64,000 bases of DNA, taken from NCBI GenBank assembly GCA_015179045.1, contig WHUZ01000038.1:62001-126000 (forward strand), given 5' to 3'. Origin of the DNA: Kalaharituber pfeilii (taxonomy: Eukaryota; Ascomycota; Pezizomycetes; Pezizales; Pezizaceae). Positions within the stretch are counted from its first letter, which is position 1, and each line of letters starts with the position of its first letter. Of this stretch, positions 34,057 to 47,705 are shown one piece after another. The notes beneath the pieces are model-generated. The model did no database searches, was not told where the DNA came from, and worked only from the letters and a program-made list of their open reading frames with translations. The position numbers and the translations under genes are program-made.

Positions 34057-36985
34057 GCTGAGGGCAAGTGGGACTGCCACAGACACGTAATGACGGACTA
34101 CAACAGCATGACGACCAGTATTGAAAGCTGTGCGGAACACGATGTTTGCCTGAGGATTGTGTTTGAAAAGCACTATTGGTGATGTTGGTTCGTGTCTTCC
34201 GGCACGAGACTATAAACGCACCATTCCTTTTTCCCTAAGCAAAATAAAAGCAACAACCTTTAGCCCAACTCCCCGCAGGACTGCTCAACTCCAACCGTTG
34301 TATACTTCAATATTCAATCTACTATTTATGCATTCAGTTAGCTTGCGCACAATTGTCCCCGTAAACCAAATCGTTTCACTTACTGCTTCATGGCTTGGTG
34401 CACCTTTATCTTTCTCCTTTTTCATTACCATGTTCATGACCTCATACATAGTGTGCTGACAAAGGGAAAGTTGTATAGAGGAAGGTACAGGAGCAAGTCC
34501 CGAAGTTATATTGTCTATTGAACTGTGTAGCAATGATGATGGCTATCCTCCTCGAGTTGAGGAAGACCCTCTTCCTTCTATCCCATTTCCAGATTCCGCT
34601 TCTTTCGGCCCGTGGCCCACCAATGGCTGCCGCTCCTGCCATTTCCCGAACTTTCCACCATGGGGGTTTGCGACAGTGCTCAACTACGTCAACTTTTCCA
34701 CTGATAGCCCCGATCATCTCAAGCATCCCTTTACATCACCATCAACTCTAACAGCCCTGTCCGTGCCTTCTTTTATCGTACTTCTCAAAACACCTTTCAG
34801 CTCTTTCTTCGACTTACGGATTTCCTCCTTATAATCACTTTGATAAAAGATTTTGTATATAACCTAGAGATGTCAGTAACGACAGCACTTACAACAGATC
34901 CAAAAAGAAAACATACCCACCAAGTCCGAGTAACACTGTTCCGAGACTAAACATAAACATCAACTTTACATAGCCATACATTTCAGTTTTTGTAAGTTCA
35001 TTCAGTTTAAGAGCAAGAGCCACATCCTAAATTTACTTCGTTAGTGTTGAATAGATTCAAACTCGGAGTCGAAACACTTACAGTTTCAAGCTGAGAATGT
35101 TCCACACCATTTGCCACTTTGGAATGCTGCACTTGCTCAGAACACCCCAGACTCTGACCTCCTTAAATCACTAAAAGAAAATACACATAGATAGTCCGAA
35201 TGACTTCACGAGTAAAAGAGAAGGCACGATTGTCCACGCAAACGAGACTCGGCCGGACCTAACAAGTCTGACGAAAGACCTTACGATAGTACCTGCTGTT
35301 AGCACTGGGTCTTTGCACCTCTTGGCAGCATCCAGTACCCGTCTGGATACGAGAGAGAGAAGTTCCATGTATTTGTTTATGGTACAAAAACGCGGCATGC
35401 AGGCCTCCCGGCCTATGGCCTACGAGAAATTGTAGGTGCAGTGCGTAGGCAATAGCCTTCGGGACTATGCAGTATAAGGAAAGGTGCCTTGGAGTCGCGA
35501 GACATGTACCCGAGAGGGTCCACTTGCGAAAACACAACTCAACCAAAGGTACTCCTTCTGACACGAGAACATCCTTTGGAGATTCCGAGAAAAAACCTAG
35601 ATTCTCTGATGCTCATTCGAGTGGTCCATAATTTTTTTGTACTTTTTAATCTACTTTATTGTTTTTTGCTATTTTTTGTTATTTTTTGAACAGTACTGAA
35701 AAGAGGTGCAAGGAGGGTCTGCTTGAAAGCACGTCTCATTTTTCCTTATGATGCATACTCCCGAAGACTTTTGAATGTGCCAGTTCGCCGAGAGTGTGCG
35801 GAGTCTAAGGTTGTTCGTAGTGATGGAACGATGGCAGCACCATTACCTGCCTTGCCAAGAGAAGTTTATTAATGAATACCTCTTCCACAAACGGTACACA
35901 CTTCCCTATTTATCCTTGTCACCAAGTAAAAAATCATATTGGTGTAGCGATAAGATCGATTGATAACTAGTGGTGCTCTGATAAGATAAGATGGGGAGCA
36001 GCGCCGTTGCTGCCTATGCTACGCCGTTTCCAGCATCGTGTTCACCGCCGTATGCGCCAAGCCCCGACCGCAGGCAAAGTACAGCGCTGCAATTTCGCAC
36101 GCCTCAGCTCAGAGTGGCTCCGAGTTCGCCCAGCCATCCGCGCAGCCAGCTGAGCTGCCGAAGTATGTCGAGTATCGTATCGTGCGCCTCCAACCGCACG
36201 CTGCTTCCAGTAGCCCACCCAAGCTGTTGTCTCTGCTGGCCCTCTGGTGCACGCAGTTCAGCCCAGCAGCCCAGCAGCCCAGCAGCCCACAGCCATCGCG
36301 CTACCTCACCCGTCCCTCGTTCCTCCGTGCAAAGTTGGAACATCCGAAGGAAAACACAGCCAAACGGATCCAGCCCATACTATACTAGAGAAAGTGCTGC
36401 GCAGCTTGGAGGCCAAGAGCCTTGCCTGTTGGGACATACCTACATCATACTGCGGCGCTCGTCTGACTAGCACATCGTTTTTTTCGCTCCCTCCAAACTA
36501 CATTAATCCCGCCCAATTTCTTGTTTGTTTATGACCTGTACTGCCTGTACTGCCTGTACTGCGTACGCCCTCCTGCTGCCATCAGCCCGTCAGCAAATTC
36601 TCCATTCTCCTTCATTCTTTACTCAAGTAGCCAGCGCCGGTGCCTCTGGTATCACTGTCTGCGAGCAGGCTGTGTTGTTTGTTTACCTTGTACTCAACAG
36701 GTCGCGGCACTGTTCCAGTTGTGCTGTTTCTTTCTTTCCCTCCACAGTAAACCCCCCTCAACCCCGCCAGCGACGGTGTCACGATTGCAACGGCCTACCA
36801 TTTGCCTTTCGAACCACCACAAACTCCTGCCAACTGGGTACCACGCTCGTAGCATAGCACTAACGAGCGGCAAATCTTACATTAATAAGAAGGAGCCGCA
36901 AACACCTGATCAAACTGCTCGAGCCGGTCAATTATTACACGCACACTGTCCCTTACTTCGGCTCCTCTAAGTAGCCTCCTCCTAC
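34057..36985. other. Intergenic region between the TIR element and the IQGAP gene
   Basis: It contains a possible small membrane-protein gene at 34555-35160 (separate entry). A frame at 35171-35398 (-) is unrecognised. The stretch 36000-36985 is C-rich with CAG-type and CTGTACTGC tandem repeats (36537-36562) and is probably the promoter and 5' leader of the IQGAP gene. Confidence 0.5.
34555..35160 (-). CDS. Possible small coiled-coil membrane protein
   Basis: Minus-strand segments joined by plausible GT-AG introns give protein-like sequence. A polar part reads SKVANGVEHSQLET, with donor GTAAGTG. It continues with DVALALKLNELTKTEM, then one membrane span (LMFMFSLGTVLLGLG). A second intron is followed by a Lys/Glu-rich coiled coil (YKEEIRKSKKELKGVLRS) and GMLEMIGAISGKVDVVEH. 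The last parts need one or two frame changes, ending either in a Gly/Ser-rich tail or in a basic tail. No family is recognised. Its coil-plus-span pattern recalls the remnant near 27.5 kb on the other side of the TIR element, but the order of parts is reversed. Confidence 0.33.
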
Positions 36986-39900
36986 ATGTACCCGCCGTCG
37001 GCCCAAAGACGGCAGCCTTCGAATGCCTCGTCGATAGCTTCTTCCTATGTCTCCAATTACTTTACGGAATCTCGATCGACAACCGTGACATCGGCATTGT
37101 CTACCAGCTCTCGCTTCAGCAGCAGCCCAAGCAAGGATAGCAACAATAATAGTAATACCCGGAGCTTGCCAGACGGAATGTCACCGGCGGGGTCAACATA
37201 CCGAAATGTCTTAGACTCAGCCCCTTCGCTGAGACCGTCATTGTCAGGTTCCACGGGACAAACATCCTCGCATCGACACTCATATTCTGAGCATGATGTG
37301 AAGAGAGAGAGAAGCATCTGCTTTAAGTTTCCTCCCGCACCATCTTCTGCACAAACTCCCTCCCCACTATCCTCGTCGCCCACAAAGTCACCTCCAGGTT
37401 CACCAGTGAGGAGAGTGCAAGCAGGAAAAGAAATCAACCGAAGGTCAATCAATATTGCGGATACCACCATTCCGGATGACCTTGCGGCAATGCGGCACAG
37501 CAGCGTCAGTCACCTCCGAACTCTTTCTCTGATATCCAATGGAGCAGCGGGGGAATTTAACGAAGCGGTGTCACAAGAGGTCGCTGGAATGCACGGGCGG
37601 AGGAAGTTGCAACGGGCCCAAACGGAGCAGCTTTCGTCATGGGATCGTATGCATTGGATGGATAAACGAAGGCAGTACATCCAAGCATATGAGTATCTGT
37701 GTCACATTGGTGAAGCCAAGGAGTGAGTATTGGGAAAAACAATGCATTTTTAACATTGTTCAGTCAGTACTGATTATTCTGCGTGTACTTGTAGATGGAT
37801 GGAAGATTGTATTGGCGAGCCTATACCCGCAATCGTCGAGCTCGAGGAGGCGCTTCGGGATGGCGTGACGCTGGCAAAACTGGTCCGAGTGTTTGCCCCC
37901 GATTTAGTGCCACGCATATTCGAAGCAAAGAAGTTGCAATATAGGCACTCGGACAACATCAGCAGGTTTTTCCAGTTTGTGAAACGGGTTGAACTGCCAG
38001 AGGTATGACCCTATTGGAGCAATTTGTGGCAAATGACTGATTTTTCCACTCCAGATATTCTTGTTTGAACTCACAGATCTGTACAACAAAAAGAATATTC
38101 CAAAGGTCATCTACTGCATCCATGCCTTGTCATTTCTGCTGTATAGACTTGGGATGACAAGCATCGTTATTGGCAATTTGGTTGGCAAGCTTGAGTTCAC
38201 AGATGACGAAATCCAGAAAACACAGCACGGTCTGGACCAGGCTGGTGTAACATTACCCAGCTTTCGAGGGGTCAACAAGCATTTCGAGCCCGAGCCCGAG
38301 CCAGAGGAGACCGAGGAGGAAAGGATCGAGCGTGAGCTCGGAGAATGCGAGTATTCGATCAAGCGGATGCAGCGCGCGGCGCGCGGGGCTCTTGTTCGTT
38401 TGCGGCTTGGCGACTTGGTCGAGGAGTTGTGGAGTTACGAGGAGGACGTGATACTGCTGCAGGCGGCCATCAGGGGGATGTTTGCCCGCGTCAGTTTTGC
38501 TTATAATGCGGATCGGGCCGCCTGGGCGCGCCAGGTATGTCGCCTGCTCCAACACTTTCTTGGGACACAGATACTGACCTGCCTTTTTTAGGTCCAAAGT
38601 GCTGCCCGAGGATATCTCATCAGGAAGGCCATCCGAGACAAGCTCCGCAACTATACGGCCAACGAGAGGCTCATCCTCCGACTCCAAGCACGTTTCCGCG
38701 GAAACCAGGCGCGAAAAGAGATCAGGGAGCAGAGACTGCAGTTGGACAGGAGTACAAGGAAGCTCGTGGGCCTCCAGGCGGCCATTCGTGGGGCGCTGGT
38801 GCGTCGCTCTATGCAGGTGCGAGTTGAGCAAGCCCACGAGAGCGAGGACGGTGTTACTCGTCTGCAGGCACTTGCAAGAGGTGCCCTCCTCAGAAGGGCA
38901 ATCAAGCAGGATAACGTTCAGCTCCAGAGCGTGAAGACTAGCCAGGGAATTGAACAACTGCAGGCACGGGCGAGGGGCATGCTTCTCCGAATGTCGCTGC
39001 GGAAAGATGAGGAAGCTTTGAAGTCGGACGAGGCCAATGTTGCAATTGAAGACCTACAGGCAGCAGCCAGGGGTATGCTAGTCAGGCTTGTGATGAAGCA
39101 AAAGAAGGAGGAATTGAAAATGGCAGACGATAAGCGGTTACATCAACTACAAGCATCCATCAGAGGCTTCCTTGTCAGAGCAGCATTGAATGCAGACCAA
39201 CAAGCTCTGGACAGAGATATAGATACTTGCGCTGATCTACAGGCTGCCATTAGAGGCATGATTGTCCGCAGGGATATTCAGCAAAAACAGGCGAAGTTGA
39301 AAGCCTTGACTCCAATCATTATCAAAATGCAGTCTGTTGCTAGGGGATGGTTAGCCAGAGACGAGTACGAGGATACGCAGGAGCTGTTGGAAGATGCTGA
39401 GGAAGACATCATAGATTTGCAAGGGCTGGCAAGAGGATACCTACTCAGACAGGAATTCAACTCGAAATTGGCGAATGTGAAGAGCGAGATTGAGATGATT
39501 ACCAGAATGCAAGGAGTTTGCCGAGGATTCCTTACTCGTCAACGCAATGCAACGTTCCTTGCGGAATTACAGGAATCGGCTGCGGCTATCACCTTGATGC
39601 AGGCTCATTTCCGTGGAGCTACTATTCGGGGACAAGTTGCGGATACTCTTGCCTATCTTGAGGAAGAGGAGCTAGCAATCATTGAGTTGCAGGCATTCGC
39701 CAGAGGATGGGTGCAAAGGAAGAAATATAATGATAAGCTGAGATATTTTAACGAGAATATGCAAAAAGTCATCAAAATTCAAAGTTTTGTTCGCGCTAAA
39801 CAGCAGGGAGAAGCTTATAGATCCTTGAGTAAGTATCATGTGTCTGTCATGTGATTTAATATTGACAACTTTATAGCTAGCGGGGAAAATCCACCTGTTG

Positions 39901-42539
39901 GAACTATTAAGAACTTCGTGCATCTGTTGAATGATAGCGATTTTGATTTTGATGAAGAAATTGGTAGGACCAAACTGGATAATTTCGTAATGAACTTTCC
40001 TAACTTTGGAAAACAGAATTCGAGCGTCTTCGCAAGAATGTTGTTCAACATGTTGCTGCGAATGAGATGGCAGAAAATTACATTGACCAGCTTGATATCA
40101 AAATTGCCTTGTTGGTTAAGAATAAAATTACTCTTGATGAAGTCATCAAGCATCAAAAGAGATTTACTGGTCATGTTGGCAGTCTTCTGAACAATGTCGA
40201 CCTTGCCTCTTCCGACCCATTCGATTTGAAGGCACTCAATAAGAATTCTCGAAGAAAATTAGAGCTCTACCAGATGCTATTTTTTGCTCTCCAGACTCAG
40301 CCACTGTACCTGGCTAGGCTATTCACTGAAATCCGGGAGCAAGGAACTGCTGAAAAGGAGATGAAAAAGACGGAGAACATGGTTATGGGAATCTTTGGTT
40401 ATGCTCAGAAGCGGCGCGAGGAGTATTACTTGTTGAAGCTGGTAACTCGCAGCATCAAAGAGGAGATAGAGAGGTGTGGGACATTACAGGATTTCATAAG
40501 AGGAAACTTTTTCTGGGTGAAGCTGCTCCAAAATTATACTCGGTAAGAACCTTTTCCAGCCAAGATAGCAACAGCATTTCTCATATTGATTGTTTATAGA
40601 AATCCCAAGGACAGGAGATACCTCAAAGAAACGTTTGGTCCAATTATTAAGGAGCGCATTGTTGATGACAATAACCTGAACCTAGAAAGTGACCCATTGC
40701 GCATCTATCATTCTTCCATCGGTGATGAAGAGCTTCGAACAGGAAAGAAGAGCTCTCGCAGACATAGCATCGGCCGCGAGGAGGCTATCCGCGATCCAGA
40801 AACAAGGAACACATTCATTGCACGATTGCAAGAACTACGTGACCTTTCTACTGCGCTGCTTGATGCTATGGAGGACCATATCAACAAGATGCCATATGGC
40901 ATCCGATACATCGCCAAGGAAACCTTTGAACTCTTGTGTGGAAGGTTTCCAAATGACTCTCCTGATGCAGTTTTGCAAGTTGTTGAGCATTTCCTCTATC
41001 AAAAGTACTTTAAACCTGCAATAGTAGGTCCTGATGCATTCGGAATTGTGGAGAAATCTTTGGATGAGAAGCAAAAGAAGAATTTGGGAGAACTTTCCAA
41101 GATAATGCAACAACTTAGTTTGGGCAAACTTTTCTCACATGAGAACATTTACCTCTTGCCATTAAACGAGTATGTTGCAGAGGCAATTAAAAGGATGCAT
41201 GAAATTTTCGTCGATGGTAAGTGTGACTCTGAATCATATCTGGGCCAAAGCTGACCTGTGCCCATAGTTATCAAGGTCAAAGATGCAGAAACACATTTTG
41301 ATATTGACGAATTTGATGATTTGACTTCAACACAGCGACCTACGCTGTATATGAAAATGTCAGAAATCCTGGCAGTTCATAGGCTTGTGGCACAAAATAT
41401 CAACGTGATGTCTCCAGCGAAAGAAGACCAGCTTAGGGATATAGTTAAGGAACTTGGCTCCGTAAAGGCTAATGAAACTGAATTGAGGACAGTCGCTAAC
41501 TCAGAAATCACCCTGTATCTGAATCCTCGATTTCAGAAGGTTGAAGGTATGTAGTTGTTTGATGATGTTCAAATGGCGTGACTAACCGCAGGTATAGATC
41601 CAGACAGTGAGCTCAAGGCCTTGCTGGTCGAGACTAAGCGATGTATCCTATATATCATTAGGATTCAGACTGGAAAAGACTTGATGGAGATTTTGGTCAA
41701 GCCAGTGCGACAAGAAGATGAAGATCGCTGGAAGCAGCTTCTCGAGGAGGAGCATTCCGGGAAGAAACGTGGTGCCTATGCAGATGCTACCACATTGTCT
41801 GATGTATCTTCCATGACCTATACCGATATCAAACGCACTGCGCTCGAGAATATTGTGCGCTTAGAGCAAGCCAGAAAAATCACTCGTGCCAATCATTATC
41901 AAGATCTCCTAAATGCCATTGCTGTGGACATTCGAACGAAGCATCGCCGCAGAGTTCAACGCCAAAAAGAACTTGAAAACGTCAGAGGCACACTAGCACA
42001 TTTGAGCGAGAAGGCAGTATACCTCGATGGTCAACTCCAGTCCTATAACGACTATATCGAGCAGGCAATGCAGACTTTACAGAATAAGAAAGGGAAAAAG
42101 CGACTTCTATTGCCATTTACAAGGCAGTATTTCCACATGCGAGAGCTACAGAGGAGTGGGAAGGTACCAAAGTTTGGAAGCTTCAAGTACACAGCACGTG
42201 GGTTAGCAGACAAGGGGGTGTTAGTGTGGCTGAAGGATTACCCTGAACGACAATGGAGTCAGATAAACATTACAATTAGCAGTGACGAGGTTGGAGTATT
42301 TAGTATAGAGATGAGCATTGGAAGCATGATGATTCTTGGTGGAAGTATGGAAATACCTTTGGATGATTTGCTACAGGTAAGCTTCTCAAGGTCTGCCCAC
42401 TTATGCAAGCCGTGTTGCTAATGATAAATAGGCTCAATTCAATAATAACCAATTCATGTTACTGTTTGATGGGTTGGCAAAGGTTAATGTCAATTTGTTC
42501 CTTCATCTATTGTTTAGGAAGTTTTACCGGGACGAGTAG
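36986..42539 (+). CDS. IQG1: IQGAP (Iqg1/Rng2-type) cytokinesis scaffold
   Basis: This is an actomyosin-ring scaffold that binds actin, calmodulin and myosin light chain, and formins at the division site. Exons: 36986-37722, 37795-38002, 38055-38534, 38592-39828, 39877-39963, 40017-40542, 40600-41216, 41268-41546, 41592-42376, 42432-42539. They total 5064 nt, or 1687 residues, with all borders GT-AG. Domain order: a Ser-rich N-terminus (1-210); a calponin-homology domain (about 215-350, LRDGVTLAKLVRVFAP); sixteen IQ-like motifs (about 417-887, of the LQAAIRGxxVR type); a RasGAP-related domain (about 900-1300, from EEIEFERLRK through LARLFTEIRE); and the RasGAP C-terminal domain (about 1480-1600). 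In this family the GAP domain binds GTPases without activating hydrolysis. The symbol follows yeast usage. Sixteen IQ motifs is many for the family. Confidence 0.95.
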
Positions 42540-43581
42540 TATGGGTAGCGAAGGAATGATATGAGTCAATGAGGTTATGCAACGGTTCCTAATTTAGTGT
42601 AATGATCTTGATATTTTTCAATAGCGGGGAGAGATCTGGATTGGGACGCATTCGGTAGCTTACAGCACGGATCAAGGGATTATACCGGTCATGGCGAAAT
42701 TGGCTTTTTTTTTATTGGTTTCTTCGGTTTGGTTTGGGTTTTCTTGGATACCAGAGCTTGTCAGGTGACAGTGGAGGAGGTGTGGAAATGGGAGGATGGA
42801 GGATGGCAGTCTAACTTCGTGTATTATCTTTTACTATTCTTTCCTGTTCAAGTTTGTGCTTCGGGAAGTGTTTTGAGTAGGACTTTTCTAACTCTTTTTT
42901 TTTTTCCCCATTCGTACCTTGTCTTTTCTTGCAGCATATTTTCGGAATTCTCCTGTTCAACTTATTCTTGCTTGAGGCTGGAGTTTGAAAAACTTGGCAC
43001 GCTGCATTTGGCACCTAGCTTTGTTTTCTGGAATACACCAGTGGAAGTCACAGTCCGTCCCAGTCCCGTGTTTCAGTTGATCGTTTTAGTGTTATTTGTT
43101 TGCGCTCCCCTTGCAGGGCTGAGGTCGGCACCTTTGAGTCAAGGACCAGGGCCATGCTGGTTGCTACGGCAACGTGATCCCTGTGAACATGCCTGCTAGT
43201 GCGTGCGCTTGGCACATATTTGCAAACAACAAACACTAAGCTGTGGCCAGTGAGCACACGGCAGGGTCAGGAGTGCTTGGGTCCCCCCCTCCGCGCCCGA
43301 GTGCACCGTCCCTTCTCCTCCCGCATTCTGTTGACATCTCCAGAACCTGCACCCTTCCACCAGCCCAAGACAGCAGCTGGCATTTCTGCACTCCTCACTC
43401 CTCACTCTTTTTACAGTTTCCTTACATTCATTCCCCCCAGTTCCACGGGCATTTTCGATTGCGCATACTACGTGGTCAAATAATCAAAATAAGCACGGAC
43501 CCTCAGGAAAAAATACAGGAAAAAAAAAAAAACGGGCGGCCTGAAACGCACGGATTTGGAGGATTCTGATTACATAGGAGC
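42540..43581. other. Intergenic region between IQGAP and kinesin-8
   Basis: A tandem spacer of about 1.04 kb with T runs and, from 43.26 to 43.45 kb, C/T-rich sequence expected of a fungal promoter and leader. No gene was recognised; open frames here lack motifs. Confidence 0.5.
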
Positions 43582-46500
43582 ATGTCATCCGACTCGTCAA
43601 TTCATGTTACCGGTAGAAATCTACGATTGTTTGGCTTGGAATGAAGCTGTTGAATGGTGCTAACAAATGAACCGGAATTGCAGTCCGAGTACGGCCGTTT
43701 AGTATAAGAGAAGCTGCCCAAATGTCGGTTATCTCAACACTGAAGTCATCCCGAATGCGTAGTGGCTAAGCTAATGGAATTGGTAAATGTAGAACAAAAA
43801 TCGATGATAATCCGACATTCTTTGGAGATGGATCGTTTGCAGGTGCATCGACACCAAAGATCACAGGGAAGGGGATACGGCGGATAGTGAAAGTCATTGA
43901 CGAACAGATGCTGTTGGTGCCCATTCTCTTCTGCCCCCATGCATCACTTCTGGAAAGTGGGACTGACGGACAAACAGAGTTTTTGATCCACCGGAGGACA
44001 ACCCCATGGCGCGATTTCAGAAGACCTTGCTTCCCCAAGGAAAACGGGTGAAGGATATGCGTTTTGGATTCGATAGGGTTTTTGACGAAAATACAACACA
44101 GCAAGAAGTATATGAAGCTACAACCCGCGGTCTCCTCAATAGTGTTCTGGATGGATTCAATGCTACAGTATTTGCGTATGGTGCAACTGGATGTGGAAAG
44201 ACACATACTATTAGCGGAAATCCTCAACAACCCGGAATTATCTTCTTGACCTGTCAGGAGCTATTTGAGAGGATTGAGGGGCTGAAGAGTGAGAAAGAGA
44301 TTGAACTATCATTGAGCTACTTAGAGATATATAACGAGACGATCCGGGACTTACTGGTGGAGGGCGGAAGTAACAAGACATTGGCTCTTCGGGAAGACTC
44401 GAATCAGGCAATTTCGGTAGCTGGGCTGAGCACACATACTCCAAAGAACGTGAGTTTGGGAAATTGTGCGGTTTTATGGTATCGGTGGAGCTAAAAGTGA
44501 CGGATATATAGGTCCATGAGGTTATGGATATGATCATGATGGGGAACGGCAACCGCACAATGTCGCCAACGGAAGCCAACGCAACATCCTCCCGGTCTCA
44601 TGCCGTATTACAGATCAATGTCACACAAAAGGCGCGAGCATCCGGGATATCAGAAAATCATACTTGTGCAACTTTATCTATTATAGATCTTGCAGGGAGT
44701 GAGCGTGCGTCTGTAACAAAAAATCGAGGAGACAGATTGCTCGAGGGTGCAAACATCAACAGATCACTGCTAGGTGAGTATCCGTAACAAGCAGTTTGTT
44801 TCTGTGATCTTCCCTCCATTTTTGTTGACGAACGCATACAGCTCTGGGGAACTGTATCAACGCTCTCTGCGATCCTAGTAGAAGGAACCATGTGCCCTAT
44901 CGAGACTCGAAGCTCACACGACTGCTTAAATTCTCCTTGGGCGGCAATTGCAAGACCGTCATGATTGTTTGCGTGAGCCCGTCAAGTCAACACTACGACG
45001 AGACCCACAATACGCTGAAATATGCAAATCGAGCAAAGAACATCAAGACCAAGGTATCCAGAAATATGATTAACGTGAACAGGCATGTCAGCCAGTATGT
45101 GAAGGCTATCTACGACCTTACCCAGGAAGTCGAGGAGCTCAAGAAACGGCTTGGAGACTCTACCAAGGAGGCAATGGACAAATTGGTAAAGCAGCAGAGC
45201 CAGCGGGATCTCCAGATCAAGGACGGCGCCAAGAGAATAAAACTGGCCTACGAGAACTCCGAGGGCATGCGCAAGAGCCGGATACAGGACTACAAGAATC
45301 TGAAGCTGGTTGAGCGACGGATAACCTTGGTGAACGCATGGATGGCAGCCTTCGACGGAGTGTTCTCTCACGGGGATACCCCGCCGAAAGCGCTGTTTAC
45401 CGTGCGGGCGGAGGCAGAAAAGGTGCTTCAGGAGCTGGAAAATAACCGTTTTGGACTGCAGCACAGGATACAGGGACCGAACGCGGAGCGCGAGATCGAC
45501 CGGGCGCTGGACTACTCGCTAAAGAACCTGAGGCAGATTGAGGGCGTGACGGAGGCGGACATCGCCGCGGTGACCTGCGAGGCGAGCCTGTACAAGGCGA
45601 TGGCGGAGCGCGAGTTCTACCAGAGCTTAGCAGAAGCCGACCGCGACGTGGACGTCTCCGCGTCCATCAGCGTGCTCTCGAAGGCGCACTTCGCGACCGT
45701 GGCGTCGCTCAACCAGCTCAACCTGCAGGACGAGTCCGCCTCCGACGCCGTCCGCGAGACGCTGCAGGCGCTCATGAAGGCCTGCGCAGACGCGACGTCG
45801 CAGGTGGTCAAGCCCAACGGCGAGCTGGTGTCCGCGCCCGAGAGCTTCTCGATCCCGCGCGTCAACTTCGACTCGCCCCGCAAGATCAAGCCGACCAGAA
45901 CCGTGATGATGGATCTGGCCTCGCCGCTGCGAGGCCCCTTCGCCCAGGCCGCCCCAGCGCGGCGCCGCCCGCGGCAGCAGCGGCAGCAGCAGCAGCAGCT
46001 GCTGCATCTCCATTGATACGGCCGTCTCCACGTGCCTTCAAAGTAGGCACCCCCAAGAAGGCGGTTTTGTTCGCGAAGAAGTCCCCCAAGAAGAAGAGGG
46101 TAAGATGGCAAGACGAGACTGAGGCTGAGGATGTGAATTTGGTCGTGTTAGAGGAAAATAAGCGCTTCAGACCTGAAGCCATGCGCCAACTGAACGGATC
46201 CGCGGGCAGCAATGCCACCGCCAGCGCCGCCAGCAGCAGCAGCAGCAGCATCAGCAACGCCAGCAGTAATAGTAATGCCCCTTCTTCGAGCCACGCCCGC
46301 GCCGCAGCAGCCGACACTTCGTTCGCAGACACTTCGATCCTAGGCCCAGCGAGAGCCGCAGACGAAACGACACAGCACAGCAGCAGCAGTTATGCCATGG
46401 ACCATCCACCAGTACGCCCACGGAACAGCAAGATGGAGATGGGCTTCCTGAGCAAAAAACGAGAGACCTCGCCTACCAACAGCACAAGCAACGCCAACGG

Positions 46501-47292
46501 CACATACACCAGCTCTGCCAGCAGACAAACAGCACCATCATTTTCATCGTTATCTTCATCAGCTCCCCCCATCCGCCCTAGCAGCAGCTCCAGCAACCGC
46601 ATCCTCAGCCACAACCCCAGCCTGCCCCCGCTCATGGAAGCCGATACCAGCATCTTGAATATCCGGACTCGTTCACGGCCCAGCACCATCTTCGAGTCCT
46701 CTGCAGAAAACACCACGCCCCTTATGGACGACTCTAACTCAAATTCCAAGCCATGGAAAGTTACACTCCCGCCTCCCACACCTAACAGGAAATCCTCCTC
46801 CAATAATTCCAACAATTACAACAGCATCCACAATCCCACCCTCTTCCCCCACACAATGCCAAGCGCCGTGTCTCCTCCGGCTCCGTGGCCGGCGTCCAGC
46901 GCATGACTGCTGCTGCCGCACGGCGCCGCTCAATCATTCATGGTCACCACAACAGCCACCACGGCCATCACTCATCGCCTGAAACCAAGTCTAGCACGTC
47001 TGTGACGTTCAAAGCTGGGCATGCCAGACGAATGTCCAAAGTTGGCGTGGTCCCCCCGCTCGGTCGGGAGAATAGTGGTGGAGGTGCAATTGGGCATGGC
47101 CATGGGGGAGCCAGCGGAGGTGGGATCTTAAGCCCGCCCAAATCGACGCTTTTTAAAAGTAGTGCGAGAAGGGTGACAATTTCAGGGCGAGGGGAGCTCG
47201 GACTGAGGGTGAGTGGGGCGGCAGTGCTGGCGAGGATGCAGGGGGTGGTGGCAGTGGGAGGAGCAGGAAGTAAGCCGATGCCATGGAGATGA
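43582..47292 (+). CDS. Kinesin-8 (Kip3/Klp5/Klp6-type) motor
   Basis: This is a plus-end-directed microtubule motor and depolymerase that controls spindle and cytoplasmic microtubule length. Exons are 43582-43612, 43684-43723, 43793-43912, 43978-44449, 44512-44773 and 44842-47292. The motor has [13 protein letters not shown], the P-loop [10 protein letters not shown] near residue 131, switch I SSRSH, switch II DLAGSE and RDSKLTRLL. The kinesin-8 insertion before the motor core ([29 protein letters not shown]) identifies the family. A neck and coiled coil follow ([14 protein letters not shown]), then a Ser-rich basic tail with [11 protein letters not shown]. The frame changes twice, near 45.96 kb and 46.85 kb. 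Adding one C to each of two C runs gives 3378 nt, or 1125 residues, so sequence error is likely. The intron after exon 3 has an unusual GTTGGT donor. Confidence 0.9.
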
Positions 47293-47672
47293 TGTATAGC
47301 GGTGGATGAAATTATAATGTTTTAATGTTTTGATGTAAATCTTCTCCCCAGCGTGGATGCTGATTTGTTTCGAACCTGATGATGTCGATGATGTTTAAGT
47401 TGATGTTGGGAGGCGGTGCTTGGTTGTGTTTTAGGTTGGGTTAGGTTAGGTTTGGTTGGTTTAGTCTCTTACGCTTGAATGTGTCAATTCCTGGGTTTAT
47501 GGTTTTTTGTTTTTTTCCCTTATTTCCTTACAATCAATGGATTCCATGTTGTTGGCTTGTACCCCCTTTTGCTGCTCTGCCCTGGCCCGTGGCATGTTAC
47601 CCTGCACGTTGTGTGAATTTTACCTTGCTTTGTTCCTTGCTGGGCTGATGATATCTGGCTGGTGTCACGTTA

Positions 47673-47705
<33 letters not shown>

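Noticed and set aside
45627..46906. Antisense frames over the kinesin-8 tail, including poly-Leu and poly-Ala
   Set aside because: They are shadows of the CAG/GCA-rich coding strand.
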